From NCBI GenBank assembly GCA_946184715.1, contig CAMHGU010000073.1:1-9676 (forward strand): DNA of 9,676 nucleotides, given 5' to 3'. Below the pieces are notes generated by a model that saw nothing but the letters and a program-made list of their open reading frames with translations, was not told the origin of the DNA and did not search any database. Made by a program: the position numbers and the translations under genes. Source of the DNA: an uncultured bacterium (GTDB lineage: Bacteria > Bacteroidota > Bacteroidia > Bacteroidales > Muribaculaceae). Positions 5,136-9,676 of the stretch are shown piece by piece (position 1 is the stretch's first letter; every line of letters begins with the position of its first letter).

Positions 5136-7523
5136 TTATCTCTTTTTGATTTGGAACTTGGCAAACTTCATCAGCAGCACTTTAGAGCCGAGATTGGTGA
5201 AGTTGACGGTAATTTTGGCATCGACGCCTGAGGTGTCGATGAGGGTAATCACGCCGTCGCCGAAACGGGAGTGGGTGATGATTGACCCTACGGCCACCTC
5301 GTCGATGGCGTGGGTGGCGAAGTCTCCTTGCGGTGCCGCGGCGGGTGTCGGGGCGGCCGTGGCGTCGGGCCGGACTGTGGCGGCGGGGCGATTGTAGATG
5401 GCGCGGATGGTGGCAGTGGAGTGGCCGAAGTCGCTCTTGGCGGCTGCCGAGGTGTCGAAGCGCTTGCGCGCCGAGGGCGCGAAGGCCGAGCGGAACGGCA
5501 ACGGCTCGGCGTCGCTGCCGCTATCAGAGGAGGCCGAGGTCTGCTGCATCTGCAGCAGCGACGGGTCGATGTCGCGCAGGAAGCGGCTCATCGTGCACAT
5601 CTTGGTCTGGCCGTTGATGTAGCGGGTGTTGGCAAAGGTGATGATGCAGTTGACTTTGGCTCGCGTGATTGCCACGTACATCAGGCGGCGCTCCTCTTCA
5701 ATGCCTTCAATGGTGTCGCAGCTGAGGGCCGAGGGGAACAGCTCCTCTTCGGCGCCCACGATGAATACGTTTTTGAACTCGAGGCCTTTGGCGGCGTGCA
5801 CGGTCATCAGTGTCACTCGGGAGCCGTCGGCGCTGTCGGTGTCGCTATCCTGGTCGGTGGCCAGCGACACTTCGGATAGGAAATTGGTGAGCCCGATGGC
5901 TTCGGTGCCCTCCTCCTCGGTGCGGGTGGTGACAAATTCGCCCACGGCGTTGAGCAGCTCCTGTATGTTCTCTTGCTTGCTGATGTTCTCGGGCGTGTTG
6001 TCGGTGAGCAGCATAGAGTAGAGGCGGGTGTCGTTGATGATTTTTTGAGCCACCTCAAAGGCGTTGGCGCCGTCGGCATTGGCGCTGATAAACGACTGCA
6101 CGAGCGCTGTGAAGGCGTTGAGCTTGGCCACGGTGCCGCGGTTGCAGCCGGTGGTGTCGAGCAGGGCGGGGGTGCAAAGCACGTTCCAGATACTGCAGTT
6201 GTGGGTGCCGGCGGCCGCTGTGAGCTTGCCTACGGTGGTGTCGCCGATGCCGCGAGCCGGGTAGTTGATGATGCGGCGAAGCGCCTCGTCGTCGTCGGGG
6301 TTGACGGCAAGGCGGAAGTAGGAGATGACGTCTTTCACCTCCTTGCGCTGATAGAACGAGAGGCCGCCCCATATCCGATAGGGGATGTTGCGCTTGCGAA
6401 GCGCCTCCTCGAGCACACGCGACTGGGCATTGGTGCGGTAGAGCACGGCAAATTCCTGAAAGCTGTCGCCTTGACGCATGCGCAGCTCCACGATTTTGTT
6501 GGCCACCACATAGCTCTCTTCGTAGCCTGAATAGGCCTGGATTACGCTCACGCGCGAGCCGCGGTTGTTGTCGGAGAAGATGTGCTTGGGTATCTGCTGC
6601 TTGTTCTTCTCTATCAGGGAGTTGGCGGCGTCGAGGATATTCTGGGTGGAGCGGTAGTTCTGCTCGAGCTTGAAGATGCGCAGGTCGGGGAAGCGCTCCG
6701 AGAGGGTGAGGATATTCTTGATGTTGGCGCCGCGGAAGGAGTAGATGCTTTGGGCGTCGTCGCCCACCACAAACATACGTCGGTGCACAGCGCAGAGCTG
6801 CGACACTATCAGGTGCTGGGCGAAGTTGGTGTCTTGATACTCATCGACGAGGATGTACTGGAACTGCTCTTGGTAGCGCTTGAGCACGTCGGGGTTGTCG
6901 CGGAAGAGCACATTGGTATAGTAGAGGATGTCGTCGAAGTCCATAGCGTTGGCGATGCGGCAGCGGTTCCAGTAGGCGGTATATACGGCGTGGAAGAGCG
7001 GACGCTTGGCGCGGGTGTCGGCCTTGAGGGCCTCGGCATCGGCAGCGTAGGCCGATGGGGAGATAAGGGCGTTCTTGAGGTTGGAGATTTGCGACTGCAG
7101 CGTGCTGGGCTTATACACCTTGTCGTCGAGCTGCATATCCTTGACGATGGTCTTTATGAGCGAGCGGGAGTCGGCGGCGTCGTAGATGGTGAAGTCGTGG
7201 CGGAAGCCTATGCGGTCGCTGTTGTAGCGCAGCAGCCTGAGGAAGATGGAGTGGAAGGTTCCCATCCATAGGCGTGAGGCTTCGTCGTCGCCTATAAGGG
7301 CGGCGATGCGCTCCTTCATCTCGCGCGCGGCCTTGTTGGTAAAAGTCAGGGCCATAATGCGATAGGGGTTGAGGCCCTGATTGAGAAGGTGGACGATTTT
7401 GTAGGTGAGCACGCGAGTCTTGCCTGAGCCGGCGCCGGCGATTACCAGTGCGGGGCCGTCGCCGTATTCCACGGCGGCGCGCTGCTGCTCGTTCAGGTCG
7501 TCAAGGTAGTTGTGGTCTGCCAT
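5136..7523 (-). CDS. UvrD/PcrA-type 3'-5' DNA helicase
   Basis: A 795-aa superfamily 1A helicase, which unwinds DNA with ATP in nucleotide-excision and mismatch repair and strips recombinase or replication barriers. In order: Q-motif region NEQQRAAV (11-18), Walker A AGAGSGKT (29-36, K35 binding ATP), motif Ia LTFTNKAAREM (59-69), Walker B DEYQDT (227-232), motif III GDDAQSIYSFRG (254-265), motif IV LEQNYRS (286-292), the VHAAKGLEF segment of motif V and the EEERRLMYVAITRAK segment of motif VI. A low-complexity linker rich in Ala, Ser and Pro precedes a C-terminal Tudor-like segment (HSRFGDGVI to the end), the PcrA C-terminal domain that contacts RNA polymerase. All catalytic motifs are intact. 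Middle gene of a three-gene operon, 11 bases after the preceding stop and nine before nspC. I leave uvrD versus pcrA open. Confidence 0.96.
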   Translation of the reverse strand: MADHNYLDDLNEQQRAAVEYGDGPALVIAGAGSGKTRVLTYKIVHLLNQGLNPYRIMALTFTNKAAREMKERIAALIGDDEASRLWMGTFHSIFLRLLRYNSDRIGFRHDFTIYDAADSRSLIKTIVKDMQLDDKVYKPSTLQSQISNLKNALISPSAYAADAEALKADTRAKRPLFHAVYTAYWNRCRIANAMDFDDILYYTNVLFRDNPDVLKRYQEQFQYILVDEYQDTNFAQHLIVSQLCAVHRRMFVVGDDAQSIYSFRGANIKNILTLSERFPDLRIFKLEQNYRSTQNILDAANSLIEKNKQQIPKHIFSDNNRGSRVSVIQAYSGYEESYVVANKIVELRMRQGDSFQEFAVLYRTNAQSRVLEEALRKRNIPYRIWGGLSFYQRKEVKDVISYFRLAVNPDDDEALRRIINYPARGIGDTTVGKLTAAAGTHNCSIWNVLCTPALLDTTGCNRGTVAKLNAFTALVQSFISANADGANAFEVAQKIINDTRLYSMLLTDNTPENISKQENIQELLNAVGEFVTTRTEEEGTEAIGLTNFLSEVSLATDQDSDTDSADGSRVTLMTVHAAKGLEFKNVFIVGAEEELFPSALSCDTIEGIEEERRLMYVAITRAKVNCIITFANTRYINGQTKMCTMSRFLRDIDPSLLQMQQTSASSDSGSDAEPLPFRSAFAPSARKRFDTSAAAKSDFGHSTATIRAIYNRPAATVRPDATAAPTPAAAPQGDFATHAIDEVAVGSIITHSRFGDGVITLIDTSGVDAKITVNFTNLGSKVLLMKFAKFQIKKR

Positions 7524-7534
7524 TATGGGGGTGG

Positions 7535-8590
7535 TTATTCAACTTCGGCTTCGGAGTCGTATTCGTGGGCGCTCGATTTCAAGATGTCGGCCAGGGCGTA
7601 GAGCAGTGCGTCGGTGCTGTTGAGGTAGCGCACCCGGGCGGTGTCGTCGGTGATAATGTCGGCCACGGCCTTGCGGGCTTCAGTCCAGCGGGAGAGGGCG
7701 GGGAACAGACGTGTGTCGCGCGTCCGGGTGGCTTCGTTGTATATCACGAGCAGAGAGGTTCGGTCGAAGTCGCAGCCGGCGATGAAGCTGTTGGCGTGGT
7801 CGAGGAGCTCATTGACGCTGAGCCTGAAGAGCTGCTCGGCCGGTAGAGTAGTTGAGGGGTCGGGGAGCGTCGGCTGTTGATGCCCGAGGTCGGTGGCTAC
7901 GCAGCGCAGACGAAGCTCCTGGATGTGCTGAGTGTCGCCTCCGGCGATGAGGCCGGCGATGCTGCCGCCGTAGTTGGCTATGTAGATGGCGTTGGTGTTG
8001 ACTTCACACAGGGAGCTGTAGAGGTCGAGCCACGTGTCGAGCTCTTTATCGATGGCGAGTTTATCTGCGAATCGCGAGAAGCGGTTAAACAACTGCTTGT
8101 AGCCGTCGATTTGGGCGTAGAGCAGCGCGGCTTTGGTGATGGATATAGCGGTGTGCATATCAAGATTGCTCCCGGCCGATAGTGTGGCATCGGCAAGCTT
8201 CACGATGGTATCGACCGTAGCTTCCACGCTGAGTCCGTGGGCATCGCCGTATTGCTTGAAAAGGCCCTTGCAGTAGTAGTGCCACGACGAGAGGTAATCG
8301 ATATTGTTGTAGCGCGGGTCGTCGTCGAGCATCTGCGTCACTTGCCATAGCTCGCTGGCGAGCATCGTCAGCTCTTCATCGGCCTCACACATCCGATCGG
8401 CCCAGAGGCACAGGTTGTTTTCGCTGTTGATGTCGCTGTTGAAGGGGCGGACGACATCGCGCTCCTCGTAGGAGATGATATCGGAAGCGGCGTAGTCGGG
8501 CGACTTGGCTGTAATATCTTGCATCGTAATCGAGATAGCAGCCACGAGGGTGAGAGCTGCAACTATGTGATTTGCTTTGACAGGGTTCAT
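7535..8590 (-). CDS. Exported protein with LprI/DUF1311-like motif
   Basis: A 351-aa predicted secreted or periplasmic protein. The N-terminus (NPVKANHIVAALTLVAAIS) has a positive start and a hydrophobic core like a Sec signal peptide, with possible cleavage after ITA near residue 28; no lipobox is seen. The body is helical. Around residues 182-225 it has W187, then C195 after a seven-residue gap, then YGGSIAGLI (207-215). This resembles the second half of the LprI/DUF1311 lysozyme-inhibitor domain, which has W-x7-C followed by GGS. A second part near CLWADRMCEADEEL (61-74) recalls the first half, but the spacing between the two is much larger than usual, so the assignment is tentative. The rest is unrecognised. 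First gene of the operon with the helicase and nspC; a promoter lies directly upstream at 8654-8624. Confidence 0.75.
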   Translation of the reverse strand: MNPVKANHIVAALTLVAAISITMQDITAKSPDYAASDIISYEERDVVRPFNSDINSENNLCLWADRMCEADEELTMLASELWQVTQMLDDDPRYNNIDYLSSWHYYCKGLFKQYGDAHGLSVEATVDTIVKLADATLSAGSNLDMHTAISITKAALLYAQIDGYKQLFNRFSRFADKLAIDKELDTWLDLYSSLCEVNTNAIYIANYGGSIAGLIAGGDTQHIQELRLRCVATDLGHQQPTLPDPSTTLPAEQLFRLSVNELLDHANSFIAGCDFDRTSLLVIYNEATRTRDTRLFPALSRWTEARKAVADIITDDTARVRYLNSTDALLYALADILKSSAHEYDSEAEVE

Positions 8591-8623
8591 AAGCGATGAT
8601 TTTCGGGGTTATGTTTCAGATAA

Positions 8624-8654
8624 CAAATTTCGGAATTTGCCGCCGCATTTGCAA
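8624..8654 (-). promoter_or_regulatory. Promoter of the exported protein-helicase-nspC operon
   Basis: On the minus strand GAAATTTG at 8631-8624 differs from TAnnTTTG at one position (G for T), and TTG at 8654-8652 lies exactly 20 bases upstream. Transcription would begin near 8619, about 28 bases before the ATG at 8590. It is the only good promoter seen for the three genes down to 3996. Confidence 0.55.
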
Positions 8655-8753
8655 CACCCTGCCCCAAAAATCTCGCCCGCCGCCCCTCGATATCGTTACG
8701 TATGTGAGGCTTCATCTCGGTAGTGGAGTGCGCCGGCCGCGGCATTGCGGCAA

Positions 8754-8790
8754 TAAAAATATAGGCAGAGCCGCAGGGCCTTGCCTATAT
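8754..8790 (-). terminator. Intrinsic terminator of the rpmB-rpmG-DUF4295 operon
   Basis: On the minus strand ATATAGGCA (8790-8782) pairs perfectly over nine bases with TGCCTATAT (8767-8759). Extra pairing is possible in the loop (AGGCC against GGCTC). A TTTTTATT tract follows. It lies 30 bases after the DUF4295 stop and isolates this operon from the next promoter. Confidence 0.85.
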
Positions 8791-8819
8791 CATATTGATA
8801 GGATAAAAATGCGTTGCTA

Positions 8820-8969
8820 TTACTTAAGCGCGTCTTTTACAGCGTCGTTGTGCATCATTTCCTCTTGGAAAACGTATGCGCCGGTCTTCGGTGACTTCAC
8901 CATCTTGATGACCTTGCTGTAGGAGCGACCTTCACCCGTCTGAAGGGTTGCGACTGTCTTTTTTGCCAT
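8820..8969 (-). CDS. DUF4295 small ribosomal protein (proposed bL38)
   Basis: A 49-aa basic protein, MAKKTVATLQTGEGRSYSKV to MMHNDAVKDALK, with many lysines. It starts at the ATG at 8969, 12 bases after the bL33 stop, and ends in TAA at 8822-8820. Sequence and position identify it as DUF4295, a family confined to Bacteroidota and found directly behind rpmB and rpmG. From memory, this protein was seen in the large subunit of a Bacteroidota ribosome structure and named bL38; that is recalled knowledge, not something the sequence shows. It should act as a structural protein of the 50S subunit, co-transcribed with bL28 and bL33. A strong terminator follows. It is too short for many ORF callers and easy to miss. 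Confidence 0.88.
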   Translation of the reverse strand: MAKKTVATLQTGEGRSYSKVIKMVKSPKTGAYVFQEEMMHNDAVKDALK

Positions 8970-8981
8970 ATCGGTACAGTA

Positions 8982-9170
8982 TTATTTGATTTCTTTATGA
9001 ACGGTCACTTTCTTGAGGTACGGGTTGTATTTCTTCAACTCGAGGCGCTCAGTGGTGTTCTTACGATTCTTGGTGGTGATGTAGCGCGACATACCGGGGA
9101 CACCGCTACCACGCTGCTCGGTGCATTCGAGGATCACTTGCACTCTGTTGCCTTTTGCTTTCTTTGCCAT
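8982..9170 (-). CDS. rpmG: Ribosomal protein bL33
   Basis: A 62-aa basic protein of the 50S subunit, located near the tRNA exit site. It shows the L33 pattern VQVILECTEQ, then SRYITTKNRKNTTERLELKKYNP (residues about 29-51), ending in a Lys-rich tail. Only one cysteine is present, so this is the zinc-free form without CxxC pairs, as usual for Bacteroidota. The start ATG at 9170 is five bases after the rpmB stop and the gene is followed after 12 bases by DUF4295, so the three are one transcript. Confidence 0.96.
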   Translation of the reverse strand: MAKKAKGNRVQVILECTEQRGSGVPGMSRYITTKNRKNTTERLELKKYNPYLKKVTVHKEIK

Positions 9171-9175
9171 CGTGT

Positions 9176-9433
9176 TTAGACTGCTAAAGTTCTGATTTCA
9201 GTTAAATAACCCTTGTCGGCAGCTTGCTTGATGGCTGCGTCCAGACCAATCTTGTTGATGGTGCGCAATCCGGCTGCTGATACGTTGAGCACTACCCATA
9301 CGCCTTCTTCCACCCAGAAGAATTTCTTGGTGAAGAGGTTGACGTTGAAGCGGCGCTTTGTCCTTCTCTTCGAGTGCGATACGTTGTTGCCCGTCATCGC
9401 CGATTTACCTGTTATTTGACAAATTTTTGCCAT
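9176..9433 (-). CDS. rpmB: Ribosomal protein bL28
   Basis: An 85-aa basic protein of the 50S subunit. It has the classical start MAKICQITGKSAMTGNNVSH, then SKRRTKRRFNVNL (about 20-33), a central segment FFWVEEGVWVVLNVSAAGLRTI and the closing GLDAAIKQA. A single cysteine means it is the form without a zinc site. The length is normal for Bacteroidota. It is the first gene of the ribosomal operon; the promoter at 9516-9485 gives a leader of about 47 bases that is A/T-rich and has no Shine-Dalgarno sequence. Confidence 0.97.
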   Translation of the reverse strand: MAKICQITGKSAMTGNNVSHSKRRTKRRFNVNLFTKKFFWVEEGVWVVLNVSAAGLRTINKIGLDAAIKQAADKGYLTEIRTLAV

Positions 9434-9484
9434 GGCTATCGTTTCGTTTTTTAATTTCTAAATATAACTCCTCAAAACAGGGTG

Positions 9485-9516
9485 CAAAGTAACTAAAAAT
9501 CGGCGTAATTACCAAA
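9485..9516 (-). promoter_or_regulatory. Promoter of the rpmB operon
   Basis: On the minus strand TTTG at 9516-9513, 20 bases, then TTACTTTG at 9492-9485 followed by C. The -7 box deviates from TAnnTTTG only at its second base. Transcription would start near 9480, inside the 130-base gap between the cinA-like gene and rpmB. Confidence 0.65.
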
Positions 9517-9563
9517 TAATCTTGCAATAATTTCAAAAATTTGCGTTTACGATAGCTTTTGGG

Positions 9564-9676
9564 TTATGCATTCGCGTCGTTGTCGATAAGGAGATGGAGC
9601 AGGAGCTTGAGGGCTTCGGTGGAGGCGCGGTCGATGACGCGGGCGCGGTCGCCGGGCAGGTGGAGCAGGCGCGTGA
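9564..9676 (-). CDS. cinA: CinA-like protein, C-terminal end only (partial)
   Basis: The last 36 codons of a minus-strand gene that continues beyond the right edge; the stop TAA is at 9566-9564. The visible peptide, TRLLHLPGDRARVIDRASTE then ALKLLLHLL, matches the C-terminal end of the CinA / nicotinamide-nucleotide amidase domain, where a GDRxxVxxRA motif precedes the last helix. The family hydrolyses nicotinamide mononucleotide in pyridine-nucleotide recycling; longer CinA proteins also carry an N-terminal MoaB-like domain. cinA directly upstream of rpmB is a common order in Bacteroidota, which supports the call. Whether this is the full two-domain form cannot be seen. Confidence 0.75.
   Translation of the reverse strand, partial: TRLLHLPGDRARVIDRASTEALKLLLHLLIDNDANA

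Noticed and set aside
4503..7271. Several plus-strand frames of 185-242 codons opposite nspC and the helicase
   Set aside because: They overlap entirely with genes whose catalytic motifs are intact. Their Val/Gly/Glu-rich composition is what antisense reading of such genes produces.
8596..8922. Plus-strand ORF of 108 codons over the terminator and DUF4295
   Set aside because: It reads through the rpmB-operon terminator and antisense to DUF4295, and has no promoter or family features.
9524..9557. AT-rich hairpin between the cinA-like gene and rpmB as a terminator
   Set aside because: Only weak A-T pairs with a bulge form (GCAA and ATTT against AAAT and TTGC), and no clean T-tract follows.
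1..9676. CRISPR array, transposon ends, tRNA genes, toxin-antitoxin or phage-defence genes
   Set aside because: I found no spaced direct repeats, transposase motifs, cloverleaf with a CCA-type end, or defence-family motifs. The lipoprotein's DUF3828 resemblance alone does not support a toxin-immunity pair.

Overview
The window looks like a chromosomal segment of a GC-rich member of the Bacteroidales; Muribaculaceae is a plausible family, but that is inference. The main reasons are the Bacteroidota-type promoters (a TTG-like -33 box, about 20 bases, then TAnnTTTG), the general lack of Shine-Dalgarno sequences, a DUF4295 gene directly behind rpmB and rpmG, and Bacteroidota-type versions of NspC and the COG2509 flavoprotein. 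I see no transposase, integrase, CRISPR array, tRNA or rRNA. Most of the window is ordinary core genome.

Layout. Positions 1-225 hold a leftward promoter that fires out of the window and a GC-rich hairpin. Positions 226-672 (minus) encode a small helical protein of unknown function; its best promoter lies about 190 bases upstream, leaving a long structured leader with a possible 28-aa leader ORF. Positions 919-1401 (minus) encode a free methionine-(R)-sulfoxide reductase with all three expected cysteines. The 463-base gap at 1402-1864 contains a long hairpin followed by a terminator-like hairpin and T-tract that belongs to no visible gene. This is the best candidate for something undescribed: a small structured RNA of about 185 nt. 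Positions 1865-3995 (plus) are a two-gene operon: a DUF3828-like lipoprotein overlapping by 8 bases a COG2509 FAD-dependent dehydrogenase.

From the right, positions 8590-3996 (minus) form a tight three-gene operon: an exported protein with an LprI/DUF1311-like motif, a UvrD/PcrA-type helicase, and carboxynorspermidine decarboxylase (nspC). nspC ends base-to-base against the COG2509 gene, so the two convergent transcripts must overlap. Positions 9433-8820 (minus) are a ribosomal-protein operon, rpmB-rpmG-DUF4295 (proposed bL38), with a well-formed promoter and a clear intrinsic terminator. The right edge holds the last 36 codons of a CinA-like gene.

The genes cover separate housekeeping roles: translation (bL28, bL33, bL38), DNA repair (UvrD/PcrA), polyamine synthesis (NspC), repair of oxidised methionine (fRMsr) and envelope proteins. 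Apart from the operons there is no sign that they form one pathway.
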